Shown: positions 23,564-32,441, counted from the first letter of the stretch. The stretch: 64,000 nt of DNA from Melghirimyces algeriensis (GCF_900182565.1 NZ_FXTI01000008.1:62001-126000); one strand, 5' to 3'. Translations and numbers: made by a program. Notes: generated by a model from the sequence alone, not told the origin.

Positions 23564-24304
23564 TTAGTCCACCAGCATTACGCGGACATTTTTTTTCACT
23601 CCAAACAGACGCGCTTCCGTCAGTGAATCCATATAAACATCGATGCGGTTGCCCTTGATGGCTCCTCCTGTATCCTGTGCCGTCCGATATCCAATCCCTT
23701 CAATATAGACTCTTGAACCAAGCGGAATGACCGAAGGGTCCACCGCAATGGTGACTCCCTCGGATACCGGGGCTCCACTTGCTGTCACCCCATATCCGGG
23801 ATCTCCGGGGGATTTCCCGGTAGATTCCGGACCGGCTGTATACGCCGTCAATGTAAATGTTCCCAAGGATGTAGCCCCTTTAGGAGCTTCCATATTCGCT
23901 TGACCAAATACAGGTTGTGCCAGCATGGGTGCTTTTGATTGTGTCTGATAGGTAAAGGGAGAGGAATCCATAAATAGCAAGGGAATCTTTGTGGTTGCCT
24001 TGACCAGCACTTCCTCTCCCTCAATCTTCACCTTTAATTTTTTTAACGAATAGCCCTCAGGGGAACCAAAAGAATCCTTTCCTTCCTTGACCCCCTTTTC
24101 TTTATCCCCTGAAGTGGAAACCACACGGACGGTATCCCGAACCGCTGCTTGGGTATCCACTACAGCCATCCCAGTCAATACCAATTGCCAGACGACCAAA
24201 CCCAACAAGAAAAATAACGGTAAGATGACCATAAATTCAATCGTGGCTGCACCCCGACGATACCTTTGACTGTGCAACATCCATCGTCTGATATGTTTTT
24301 TCAT
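23564..24304 (-). CDS. TadE-like minor pilin fused to a 3D (MltA-like) domain
   Basis: The 246-residue protein begins with the TadE-type segment RRGAATIEFMVILPLFF and a membrane helix (~18-45), followed by a pilin-like spacer. Residues ~147-246 form a 3D domain: TAYTAGPESTG, AVDPSVIPLG, RTAQDTGGAI, NRIDVYM. The three aspartates that name the domain are D189, D211 and D222. In RpfB/YuiC-type enzymes this domain cleaves glycan strands as a lytic transglycosylase. The start ATG at 24304 follows GGAGGAGG. Last gene of the Tad locus, 41 nt after TadE-M23. A TadE-3D fusion is unusual; it could place a muralytic domain in the pilus or its assembly site. Confidence 0.85.
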   Translation of the reverse strand: MKKHIRRWMLHSQRYRRGAATIEFMVILPLFFLLGLVVWQLVLTGMAVVDTQAAVRDTVRVVSTSGDKEKGVKEGKDSFGSPEGYSLKKLKVKIEGEEVLVKATTKIPLLFMDSSPFTYQTQSKAPMLAQPVFGQANMEAPKGATSLGTFTLTAYTAGPESTGKSPGDPGYGVTASGAPVSEGVTIAVDPSVIPLGSRVYIEGIGYRTAQDTGGAIKGNRIDVYMDSLTEARLFGVKKNVRVMLVD

Positions 24305-24345
24305 GTAAACCTCCTCCATAAACGAAGGTTTTTAAAGGAAATCCT

Positions 24346-25188
24346 CTATCCTCCATTAAGATACGGCATGGGATTGACCGGTTTCCCATTGTATCTGACT
24401 TCAAAGTGCAAGTGGGCACCGGTTGAATACCCTGCATTTCCAATCCCGGCAATATGATCTCCCCGCTTCACACGATCACCTACACGGACACCGATTTGAT
24501 GGGAGAACATGTGGGCATACCATGTTTCCAAACCATTCCCATGATTGATAATGATCAGGTTTCCATATCCCCTGGAAGGACCGGCCCGGGTGACCACACC
24601 ATCCCCGGCCGCATAAATGGGCGTTCCCACCCCACCGGCAAAATCGGTACCCGTATGCAATTTATATACCTTTTTAACAGGATGGAATCGCATTCCAAAG
24701 GAAGATGTGACATTCATATTTTTAACGGGAGGTCCAAATCTTCCCCCGGATGTCACCAATGGCCCCGCCAATGTCATACTCCCAGCCAGTTGGCTGCGCG
24801 CATCATCATAAAGGGGTGTTTTGGCTGAACTGGTATAAGTAATGGGAGAGGAAGACATAAACAGGACTTTAATTTTTACCTTGGCTTTGGCAATCGCCTG
24901 TTTGTCTTTGATTTCTACCTTATAGGAATCCAGCGAATAATAGTCTGACCCTTGAAAGGAGGAGCGACCTTCACGCTCCGCCTCTTTTGCGCTACCAGAG
25001 GATGCCGCCAGGCGCACTCCATTTTTTAATGCCGACTGCGCTTCCCATAAAGCCATGCCAGCCACGATCAATTGCCAAACGACCACACACATCAGAATCA
25101 CCAAAGGCAGGATCATGACAAATTCCAGCGTGGCCGCTCCTTTTCTGCCCTTTGAGATCAACCGTTTCACACGGTCGATAACAGCCAA
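24346..25188 (-). CDS. TadE-like minor pilin fused to an M23 peptidase domain
   Basis: The 280-residue protein has the same TadE-type N-terminus (RKGAATLEFVMILPLVI, helix ~18-45) and spacer as its neighbour. Residues ~164-280 form a complete M23 (LytM/lysostaphin-like) domain: zinc ligands H178 and D182 in HTGTD, H226 in WYAHM, and H259/H261 in HLHFEV. M23 enzymes cut peptide cross-bridges of peptidoglycan. Start is a TTG at 25188 with GGGGGG seven bases upstream. It lies between the TadG-like and the TadE-3D genes. All zinc-binding residues are present, so it should be active if exported. Confidence 0.88.
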   Translation of the reverse strand: MAVIDRVKRLISKGRKGAATLEFVMILPLVILMCVVVWQLIVAGMALWEAQSALKNGVRLAASSGSAKEAEREGRSSFQGSDYYSLDSYKVEIKDKQAIAKAKVKIKVLFMSSSPITYTSSAKTPLYDDARSQLAGSMTLAGPLVTSGGRFGPPVKNMNVTSSFGMRFHPVKKVYKLHTGTDFAGGVGTPIYAAGDGVVTRAGPSRGYGNLIIINHGNGLETWYAHMFSHQIGVRVGDRVKRGDHIAGIGNAGYSTGAHLHFEVRYNGKPVNPMPYLNGG

Positions 25189-25216
25189 TATGAATCCCCC
25201 CTTATCCAGAGATGAT

Positions 25217-25795
25217 TTAATATTTCACTTCAATGGAACCCTCTTCGGTCCAAGCGATATATTCCCGTCGGGGACCCGTTCCATTTCCATGAACATCAGT
25301 ATTTTTAAAGTCCTCCTTAAAGATGGGAGGCTCAAATTTGGTCTTCACCACCACTTCTACCCGATCGTGAACCGACAGACGGATCACGCCATGTTTTCCA
25401 CCACCATTTTTTTTCGCATAGGAACGAACGGTCGCAATCAGCTCCGCCTTATGTCCGTAAACCACCCGTTCCATAAAGGATTGACGCTTTTGTTCGGTTC
25501 CCAACACCGCATAATAAGGATCTATATACCCTGGGTCGCCCGGTTCTTTTCCCTCGTTCCGTCTCGCTACGGCAGCCATTTGCTGTTGCTTCTCCTCTTC
25601 CACTATCTGATCCAACTTCTTGGTCACAGCCAAACTGGCCGCATCCGCCGCCACTTGAGAGGTGGATTGTGTCATCCAAACAACAGCCATACTTGCAAGA
25701 AACATAAACATCATCATAAATACGGGCAATCCAGCTACCCAGAAGGTTGTGACATTGCCACGTCGACGCCGCAAGACCCTATAAATAGAAAACAT
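25217..25795 (-). CDS. TadG/TadE-like pilus assembly protein
   Basis: The 192-residue protein starts with a basic segment and one helix (VFMMMFMFLASMAVVWMTQ) followed by STSQVAADAASLAVTKKL, the pattern of TadG-like pseudopilins (a QxAADAAALA-like motif). The remainder is extracytoplasmic. The ATG at 25795 follows AGGAGGCAAGG; the frame reaches 25828 but that extension includes the ribosome site. No VWA domain is fused to it; the VWA function appears to be in the three separate lipoproteins upstream. Confidence 0.75.
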   Translation of the reverse strand: MFSIYRVLRRRRGNVTTFWVAGLPVFMMMFMFLASMAVVWMTQSTSQVAADAASLAVTKKLDQIVEEEKQQQMAAVARRNEGKEPGDPGYIDPYYAVLGTEQKRQSFMERVVYGHKAELIATVRSYAKKNGGGKHGVIRLSVHDRVEVVVKTKFEPPIFKEDFKNTDVHGNGTGPRREYIAWTEEGSIEVKY

Positions 25796-25919
25796 AGCCT
25801 TGCCTCCTAGAAAACCCTTCTTCATCAAATATACCTATGTCATAATATTCAAAATGAATAAGACAAAGTTCGTAGAAACCTATAAACGATATTGATTTCG
25901 AACAAAACAAAAATGGGAA

Positions 25920-25942
25920 GGGGAGACTTAAGCTTTCTCCCC
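25920..25942 (-). terminator. Partial terminator after the first VWA gene
   Basis: GGGGAGA / TCTCCCC stem followed on the minus strand by TTCCCATTTTTG; likely leaky, between the VWA lipoprotein and tadG-like genes. Confidence 0.5.
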
Positions 25943-25983
25943 AAAAGTGAACGGATTGGTTTTGGGGTTGAACACGATTTTTT

Positions 25984-27330
25984 CTATTGATCTGTCATCT
26001 CTTTTTCTTTTTCTCTAATTCTTTTCTGTTCTTTTTCTCTTTCTTCTCTTAGTTTGTCCATCATTGATACCCGTAAATTGAGAATAAACTTATCTATACT
26101 TCTCTCTCTATTGATTATTTTTTCTAGCAGAGGATGTGTTTCGTAAGATTCATCAACTTTTTCTTTCAGTTTCTCTTTTTTCTTAAGATACTTTGCAGCT
26201 TTTTTAAGTCGATCAACTTCTTGATTTACTATATACGCTAAGCCTCTTTCTTTTCCATCTGGTTTTTTATATAGAAGAGATTCTAGCTTACGAAATTTCC
26301 CTCCCCATTTCTTTTGAGCTGTAAGATAACTGTGAGTTGACCAACCTTCCCACTTTTCCTTCAGCTTCTCCTTCTCTGCCTCCAAATACTCTTTTAAATC
26401 ATCTCCGGACTGAATCGTCTGATAAGATCCATTGCTGGCCTTGGCCACTTGTTTCAACTGCTTCTGACCGGCATTGTCCACATCAAATCCAATAATCTTT
26501 ACCATAGGTTCAATCCCGGATGCTCCCAGTTTCTTTGCTTCTTTTACCGGGTCGCCTCCGCATGTTTCCACTCCATCACTCACCACATAGACAATATTCC
26601 TCGTATCTTTTCCTTCCCATTCTTTCAAATCGTCGTTAGCCGCTTGAATCGCTGATGCCAATGGGGTCCAGCCCGTGGGCTCAAATTGATCCAACGACTC
26701 TGTAAATTCGTTAGAGTTGTAGGATTTCAGGGGGTAGACCAGCTCATTGCTCTGACAGGAGACCTTCTTCTCTTTTTTCTCGTTGCTCCCTTTATGGCCG
26801 TAAACCCGCAGGGACACATTGGCTTCTTCCGGCAGTTCAGATACAAATTTCTTGATCGCTTGTTTGGCCAAGTCCATCTTCACCCCGCCATCCACCTTCC
26901 CTGCCATACTGCCGCTGGCATCCAACACGATCTCCACATTCATCCGTTCAATCGAAGGAACATCCACTTTCTGATCCGGTGTCTTCTCATTCACCCGGAT
27001 TGCAGTATCAAAATTCATTACTTCTTCATATTTGGGGCGATAATTTTCCCCCAGCAGATAGACCAATCGGTCATAGGCCTCTTGGGTGCTCAGATTGTCT
27101 GGAAACTGGTCCAAGGCTTTTTCCACTTTCTTTTGATCATAGTTCTCTCCAGAAAAACGCCCCGGTTTTTGCTTCATAATTTCTTTGGGATCATGAGCCG
27201 CCTCAGGTATTTTCTCTTCTTTCTTTTCCGCTGTTTTCTTGTCTCCATTCGTTTCTCCCGTACCACAACCACTGATCACCAGCCATGTGGAGAAAAGGAT
27301 GGTCAGACACGGATATAAACGGTTTTTCAT
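25984..27330 (-). CDS. VWA-domain lipoprotein, copy 1
   Basis: A 448-residue lipoprotein: signal peptide with lipobox VISGC (Cys22), a charged linker, and a von Willebrand A domain (~130-310). The domain has a complete metal-binding MIDAS: D137-A-S-G-S, the T in GWTPLASAI and the D in VVSDGVETCGG. A helical, Lys/Glu-rich C-terminus ends KRIREKEKEMTDQ. VWA domains bind protein ligands via a metal. It is the distal copy of three tandem copies; its C-terminal ~60 residues (INRERSIDKFILNLRVSMM) differ most from the others. Located in the Tad operon before tadG. Confidence 0.85.
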   Translation of the reverse strand: MKNRLYPCLTILFSTWLVISGCGTGETNGDKKTAEKKEEKIPEAAHDPKEIMKQKPGRFSGENYDQKKVEKALDQFPDNLSTQEAYDRLVYLLGENYRPKYEEVMNFDTAIRVNEKTPDQKVDVPSIERMNVEIVLDASGSMAGKVDGGVKMDLAKQAIKKFVSELPEEANVSLRVYGHKGSNEKKEKKVSCQSNELVYPLKSYNSNEFTESLDQFEPTGWTPLASAIQAANDDLKEWEGKDTRNIVYVVSDGVETCGGDPVKEAKKLGASGIEPMVKIIGFDVDNAGQKQLKQVAKASNGSYQTIQSGDDLKEYLEAEKEKLKEKWEGWSTHSYLTAQKKWGGKFRKLESLLYKKPDGKERGLAYIVNQEVDRLKKAAKYLKKKEKLKEKVDESYETHPLLEKIINRERSIDKFILNLRVSMMDKLREEREKEQKRIREKEKEMTDQ

Positions 27331-27407
27331 CTTGGACTCTCCTTACAACTTACAGACGATTCCAGAAAAGGTGGAGACCATTGTTTTGGGGTTGAGCACC
27401 GTTATTT

Positions 27408-28754
27408 CTATTGATCCGTCATCTCTTTTTCTTTTTCTTCAATCCTTTTCTGTTCTTTTTCCCTTTCTTTGTCCAGCTTATTTAGCATCGTCACCTCCAA
27501 ATCATCAATAAAGCTATCCATATCCATCTCTCTATCATCTATTTTTTCTAGCAGAGGATGTGTTTCGTAAGATTCATCAACTTTTTCTTTCAGTTTTTCA
27601 TTTTTCTTAAGATACTTAGCAGCTTTTTTAAGTCGATCAACTTCTTGACTTACTATATATGCTAAACCTCTTTCCTTTCCATCTGGTTTTTTATATAGAA
27701 GAGACTCTAGCTTACGAAATTTCCCTCCCCATTTCTCTTCAGCTTTCAGATAACTGTGAGTTGACCACGCTTCCCACTTTTCCCTCAGCTTCTTCTTCTC
27801 TGCCTCCAAATACTCTTTTAAATCATCTCCGGACTGAATCGTCTGATAAGATCCGTTGCTGGCCTTGGCCACTTGTTTCAACTGTTTCTGACCGGCATTG
27901 TCCACATCAAATCCAATAATCTTTACCATGGGCTCAATTCCTAATGCTCCCAGTTTCTTTGCTTCCTTTACCGGGTCGCCTCCGCATGTTTCCACTCCAT
28001 CGCTGACCACATAGACAATATTCCTCGTATCTTTTCCTTCCCACTCTTTCAAATCGTCGTTAGCCGCTCGAATCGCTGATGCCAATGGGGTCCAACCCGT
28101 GGGCTCAAATTGATCCAACGACTCTGTAAATTCGTCGGAGTTGTAGGATTTCAGGGGGTAGACCAGCTCATTGCTCTGACAGGAGACCTTCTTCTCTTTT
28201 TTCTCGTTGCTCCCTTTATGACCGTAAACCCGCAGGGACACATGGGCTTCTTCCGGCAGTTCAGATACAAATTTCTTGATCGCTTGTTTAGCCAAGTCCA
28301 TCTTGACCCCGCCATCCACCTCCCCTGCCATACTGCCACTGGCATCCAACACGATCTCCACATTCATCCGTTCAATCGAGGGAACATCCACTTTCTGATC
28401 CGGTGTTTTCTCATTTACCCGGATTGTGGGATCCAGGTTCATTACTTCTTCGTATTTGGGGCGGTAGTTTTCTCCCAACAGATAAACCAACCGGTCATAG
28501 GCCTCTTCAGTGCTCAGATTGTCTGGAAACTGGTCCAAGGCTTTTTCCACTTTCTTTTGGTCATAGTTCTCTCCAGAAAAACGCCCCGGTTTTTGCTTCA
28601 TAATCTCCTTGGGATCATGAGCCGCCTCAGGTATTTTCTCTTCTTTCTTTTCCGCTGTTTTCTTGTCTCCATTCGTTTCTCCCGTACTGCAACCACTGAC
28701 CACCAGCCATGTGGAGAAAAGAATCAACAGAGATTTAAATAAACCGTTTTTCAT
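27408..28754 (-). CDS. VWA-domain lipoprotein, copy 2
   Basis: A 448-residue lipoprotein with lipobox VVSGC and the same VWA domain and MIDAS residues as its neighbours. The frame extends to 28805, but AGGAGAGTCC lies before the ATG at 28754, as in the other copies. It is nearly identical to copy 3 through the VWA domain and has its own variable C-terminal stretch (DDREMDMDSFIDDLEVTML) before the shared KEKEMTDQ end. The signal-peptide region (GLFKSLLILFSTWL) also differs slightly. Likely from recent duplication. Confidence 0.85.
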   Translation of the reverse strand: MKNGLFKSLLILFSTWLVVSGCSTGETNGDKKTAEKKEEKIPEAAHDPKEIMKQKPGRFSGENYDQKKVEKALDQFPDNLSTEEAYDRLVYLLGENYRPKYEEVMNLDPTIRVNEKTPDQKVDVPSIERMNVEIVLDASGSMAGEVDGGVKMDLAKQAIKKFVSELPEEAHVSLRVYGHKGSNEKKEKKVSCQSNELVYPLKSYNSDEFTESLDQFEPTGWTPLASAIRAANDDLKEWEGKDTRNIVYVVSDGVETCGGDPVKEAKKLGALGIEPMVKIIGFDVDNAGQKQLKQVAKASNGSYQTIQSGDDLKEYLEAEKKKLREKWEAWSTHSYLKAEEKWGGKFRKLESLLYKKPDGKERGLAYIVSQEVDRLKKAAKYLKKNEKLKEKVDESYETHPLLEKIDDREMDMDSFIDDLEVTMLNKLDKEREKEQKRIEEKEKEMTDQ

Positions 28755-28829
28755 CTTGGACTCTCCTCGCAACTTACAGACAATTCTAGGAAAGGTGGAG
28801 ACCATTGTTTTTGTTGAGCACCGCTTCTT

Positions 28830-30170
28830 CTATTGATCCGTCATCTCTTTTTCTTTTTCTCTAATTCTTTTCTGTTCTTTTTTCTTTTCTTTATCCAGCT
28901 TATTTATCATCGTCACCTCCAAATCACCAATAAAGCTATCTATACTTGTCTCTCTTCGATATATTTTACCCAGAAGTGGATGTCTCACATTAGTAGCTCT
29001 TTCTTTCAGTTTTTCATTTTTCTCAAGATACTTTGCAGCGTCTTTTAATCGATCAATTTCTTGATTTACTATATACGCTAAACCTCTTTCCTTTCCATCT
29101 GGCTTTTTATAAAGAAGGGATTCTAGCTTACGAATTTTCCCTCCCCATTTCTCTCCAGCTTTCAGATAACTGTGAGTTGACCAACCTTTCCAAGCTTCCC
29201 TCAGCTTCTTCTTCTCCGCCTCCAAATACTCTTTTAAATCATCTCCGGACTGAATCGTCTGATAAGATCCGTTGCTGGCCTTGGCCACTTGTTTCAACTG
29301 TTTCTGACCGGCATTGTCCACATCAAATCCAATAATCTTTACCATAGGTTCAATCCCGGATGCTCCCAGTTTCTTTGCTTCCTTTACCGGGTCGCCTCCG
29401 CATGTTTCCACTCCATCACTCACCACATAGACAATATTCCTCGTATCTTTTCCTTCCCACTCTTTCAAATCGTCGTTAGCCGCTCGAATCGCTGATGCCA
29501 ATGGGGTCCAACCCGTGGGCTCAAATTGATCCAACGACTCTGTAAATTCGTCGGAGTTGTAGGATTTCAGGGGGTAGACCAGCTCATTGCTCTGACAGGA
29601 GACCTTCTTCTCTTTTTTCTCGTTGCTCCCTTTATGACCGTAAACCCGCAGGGACACATGGGCTTCTTCCGGCAGTTCAGATACAAATTTCTTGATCGCT
29701 TGTTTAGCCAAGTCCATCTTGACCCCGCCATCCACCTCCCCTGCCATACTGCCACTGGCATCCAACACGATCTCCACATTCATCCGTTCAATCGAGGGAA
29801 CATCCACTTTCTGATCCGGTGTTTTCTCATTTACCCGGATTGTGGGATCCAGGTTCATTACTTCTTCGTATTTGGGGCGGTAGTTTTCTCCCAACAGATA
29901 AACCAACCGGTCATAGGCCTCTTCAGTGCTCAGATTGTCTGGAAACTGGTCCAAGGCTTTTTCCACTTTCTTTTGGTCATAGTTCTCTCCAGAAAAACGC
30001 CCCGGTTTTTGCTTCATAATCTCCTTGGGATCATGGGCCGCTTCAGGAATTTTCTCTTCTTTCTTTTCCGCTGTTTTCTTGTCTCCATTCGTTTCTCCCG
30101 TACTGCAACCACTGATCACCAACCATATGGAGAAAAGGATGGTCAGACACGGATATAAACGGTTTTTCAT
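28830..30170 (-). CDS. VWA-domain lipoprotein, copy 3 (first transcribed)
   Basis: A 446-residue lipoprotein with lipobox VISGC, VWA domain with intact MIDAS, and helical C-terminus. Its variable part is RATNVRHPLLGKIYRRETSI, two residues shorter than the others. The ribosome site is the strongest of the three (AAAGGAGGAGAG). It follows the Flp-type pilin gene after a GGCCGTC hairpin. The N-terminus matches copy 1, whereas the VWA part matches copy 2, which hints at recombination between copies. Confidence 0.85.
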   Translation of the reverse strand: MKNRLYPCLTILFSIWLVISGCSTGETNGDKKTAEKKEEKIPEAAHDPKEIMKQKPGRFSGENYDQKKVEKALDQFPDNLSTEEAYDRLVYLLGENYRPKYEEVMNLDPTIRVNEKTPDQKVDVPSIERMNVEIVLDASGSMAGEVDGGVKMDLAKQAIKKFVSELPEEAHVSLRVYGHKGSNEKKEKKVSCQSNELVYPLKSYNSDEFTESLDQFEPTGWTPLASAIRAANDDLKEWEGKDTRNIVYVVSDGVETCGGDPVKEAKKLGASGIEPMVKIIGFDVDNAGQKQLKQVAKASNGSYQTIQSGDDLKEYLEAEKKKLREAWKGWSTHSYLKAGEKWGGKIRKLESLLYKKPDGKERGLAYIVNQEIDRLKDAAKYLEKNEKLKERATNVRHPLLGKIYRRETSIDSFIGDLEVTMINKLDKEKKKEQKRIREKEKEMTDQ

Positions 30171-30194
30171 CTTGGACTCTCCTCCTTTTGGGAA

Positions 30195-30217
30195 AAGAGG
30201 CCGTCATCAGACGGCCC
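30195..30217 (-). terminator. Partial terminator after the pilin gene
   Basis: GGCCGTC / GACGGCC stem with 4-nt loop followed by TCTTTTCCC on the minus strand. It could raise pilin mRNA relative to the distal genes. Confidence 0.55.
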
Positions 30218-30231
30218 TTTCAACCATGTTA

Positions 30232-30501
30232 TTATTCATCATCGTTTCCATCATCACCTCCGTCGCCCGCCTCTCCTTCAACTGCTTTCTTAATCTCAGT
30301 TTTTATTGTTTCTTTAACACTTCCGTCTCCATCAGCCTGGAACACATTAATTACAATCATCGCCAAAATTGCACCCGCTGCCAGGATGGTGACATACTCC
30401 AACGTGGGAGAACCTTTTTGACTGGCAAAAGGTTTTTTGAACGAAGGCAAGTATTCCTTCATTGCCTCCCAACGCAGTTTCCACTCCATCTTTTTGTCCA
30501 T
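30232..30501 (-). CDS. flp: Flp-type major pilin
   Basis: An 89-residue protein with a basic leader (residues 1-30), then the Flp-like segment QKGSPTLEYVTILAAGAILA with the conserved Glu at position +5 after the presumed cleavage after Gly, and a single helix. A short, acidic Asp/Gly-rich tail follows. These are the hallmarks of type IVb pilins processed by the TadV-type peptidase encoded at 35943. It has AGGAGGCG before the ATG and follows tadC. The leader is longer than in most Flp pilins. Confidence 0.78.
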   Translation of the reverse strand: MDKKMEWKLRWEAMKEYLPSFKKPFASQKGSPTLEYVTILAAGAILAMIVINVFQADGDGSVKETIKTEIKKAVEGEAGDGGDDGNDDE

Positions 30502-30591
30502 ACAAACGCCTCCTAATGAAAATATAATGCCAAAACCAACAAAACACCTTTTCCACTGTTGCTTTGGACAACCTCACCTCCTTTTCAGAGT

Positions 30592-31506
30592 TTATCCTCC
30601 AAAGAGGTTTTGCTTGATAAAATAGCTGTAAGCAATCGCCCCCAGCATCAAGAGCATAATGGAGGGAGCGATGATAAAGCCGGAAACAAGAGAAATCTTG
30701 GGTGAAGCCTTTCCGGCAGCCTCCTTTGCCCGTTCGGCACGCATTCGGCGCATCTCCTCCGCTTGCTCTGCAAAGGTTTTCGCAATAGGAGTACCCAGGT
30801 TGTGGGCCTGAATCATGGACTGGATCAGAGCTTCCAACTCTGGGGAAGTGGTGCGAAGAAGCAATGACCGATAAGCGGCTTCCCGTTGCACACCAAACTG
30901 AATCTCTTGATTTAAACGGGAAAATTCCTCACTAAGCGGTCCTTCAGTCGCTTCCACATAATAGGTCAGTGCTTGATCCAATCCCATCCCGGCCTGAAGC
31001 GTAATACTCATCATATCCAAAAAGTCCGGGAGCTCATATCGAATCTGTTCCTGTCGCCTTTTCGCCAACCATCGAATCCCATATATTGGAACCATATAGC
31101 CGATAAACGGAGAAAATACAAGCATGATCGGAGCGAAAGGCAAGCCAATCAACCAATACAGTACACCCAATCCCAAACCAAAAAATGTCCCTAAAAGCTT
31201 GGCTCCCTGTAACCGCTTGACGGTCAGCCCATAAGGATGACCTGCTTTCACCAAATGATCCTCCAGTTCCACCGGATCACTTAATATCTCGATTTTCTCT
31301 CCTGTGGGAGCCAACTGATCCATCCAATGACGTATAAGATCCGTCTTGCTTCGGGTCTGTTTCATCACCTTCCAGGGAGGAATACGTTCATCCAGATTTA
31401 TCAGAATTCGTTTTTTCTCCATTTGATACCCATAATAGGAGGCAGCAGCAAAAAAGAGGCAAAACCATGAACCGACGACCATCATATAAATCCCTATGCT
31501 ACTCAT
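30592..31506 (-). CDS. tadC: TadC, pilus inner-membrane platform protein
   Basis: Type II secretion F (GspF-like) platform protein of 304 residues. Helices lie near the N-terminus and at ~105-150, the T2SF cytoplasmic domain at ~165-265 (DFLDMMSITLQAGMGLDQAL, EFSRLNQEIQFG), and a last helix at the C-terminus. Together with TadB it anchors the TadA ATPase at the membrane. It begins 11 nt after tadB and carries a good ribosome site. Confidence 0.88.
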   Translation of the reverse strand: MSSIGIYMMVVGSWFCLFFAAASYYGYQMEKKRILINLDERIPPWKVMKQTRSKTDLIRHWMDQLAPTGEKIEILSDPVELEDHLVKAGHPYGLTVKRLQGAKLLGTFFGLGLGVLYWLIGLPFAPIMLVFSPFIGYMVPIYGIRWLAKRRQEQIRYELPDFLDMMSITLQAGMGLDQALTYYVEATEGPLSEEFSRLNQEIQFGVQREAAYRSLLLRTTSPELEALIQSMIQAHNLGTPIAKTFAEQAEEMRRMRAERAKEAAGKASPKISLVSGFIIAPSIMLLMLGAIAYSYFIKQNLFGG

Positions 31507-31517
31507 CTCGATCCCCT

Positions 31518-32441
31518 CTAAACCTTGATATCCGAAATTTTCTTAATGAGAAGGAATCCGACGACTTGCATCACCACAAAGATAGTCAGAACCACCAATC
31601 CCATCATCGAGGTAAAAAAGTCAAAAAAGTCATCAATCATTTGACTCATCATATAAACCATCAGAGCAGATATTACAGGTAGAAAATAAGCGGTATATTT
31701 GGACTGGGAAATGGAAGCATCAATCGTCTTGGATATAATCTTTCTCTCTTCCATCGTTCCAGCCATTTCACCAAGCACAGCCCCTAAGTCACCGCCCGCC
31801 CGTTGCTGAATAATCAAGGCATTGATAAAGATCCGGACATCCCGGCTATTCACCCTTCGATACAAGTCTTGCAAGGACTTTTCCAGGTCCTTGCCCAACT
31901 GCAACTCCCGAACCACAATCGCCAGCTCATCCCTTACCGGTGGTGCCATTTCCTTTACTACCAGTTCCAATCCCTGGGGGATGGACAGCCCCGCTCTTGC
32001 AGCACTGCTCAACAGGCGACAAACTTCGGATAATTGACTCTCCACTCTCCGTACATATATATTTCTACGGGATTCCAGGAACATTTTGGAGATAAAGGGA
32101 ACCAGTGTAGTTCCTATCATCAGACCGATCCATAGCGGAGCCCCCATGCCATAGTATAAAAACAGCACCAACGAGAAACCCACCATAAACAGGATGGCTC
32201 CATATTCTGAGGGACGAATCTTGATGCTTGCCCTTTTCAGCCTTGGTTCCAGTTGTTTGGCCCACTGCGTCTCGTCCAGTTTATCGGCCAGTCGGTCCGA
32301 CCACCGATCCTGGGAAGCAATCTCAGCAAATTGATCAAACTGTTCATGAACCTGCTTTTTTTCCCGCCGGTACTGCATCCAGAAATAGAACACCATGAAG
32401 AAGCAGAAAACTGCTCCGCCCCCAAGCAGGGCAATCATCAT
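31518..32441 (-). CDS. tadB: TadB, pilus inner-membrane platform protein
   Basis: A 307-residue GspF-like protein: an N-terminal helix, two helices near 85-130, the T2SF domain (QLSEVCRLLSSAARAGLSIPQGLELV; LQDLYRRVNSRDVRIFINAL) and C-terminal helices. The frame runs to 32519, but the start at 32441 overlaps the tadA stop (ATGA) with GGAGGTGG upstream. Partner of TadC and TadA. Confidence 0.88.
   Translation of the reverse strand: MMIALLGGGAVFCFFMVFYFWMQYRREKKQVHEQFDQFAEIASQDRWSDRLADKLDETQWAKQLEPRLKRASIKIRPSEYGAILFMVGFSLVLFLYYGMGAPLWIGLMIGTTLVPFISKMFLESRRNIYVRRVESQLSEVCRLLSSAARAGLSIPQGLELVVKEMAPPVRDELAIVVRELQLGKDLEKSLQDLYRRVNSRDVRIFINALIIQQRAGGDLGAVLGEMAGTMEERKIISKTIDASISQSKYTAYFLPVISALMVYMMSQMIDDFFDFFTSMMGLVVLTIFVVMQVVGFLLIKKISDIKV

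Larger units (their letters stand above)
25984..30180 (-). repeat. Three tandem copies of a ~1.42-kb gene unit
   Basis: Three VWA lipoprotein genes plus their spacers repeat head to tail. The segment AGGAGAGTCCAAGATGAAAA precedes each start, and the spacers between copies share further sequence (GGTGGAGACCATTGTTTT). Copies 2 and 3 are almost identical over the first three quarters and diverge near the C-terminus. Confidence 0.92.

Noticed and set aside
25984..30170. Insertion sequence or transposon causing the triplicated genes
   Set aside because: No transposase, terminal inverted repeats or target-site duplications at the copy junctions; simple tandem duplication explains the pattern.
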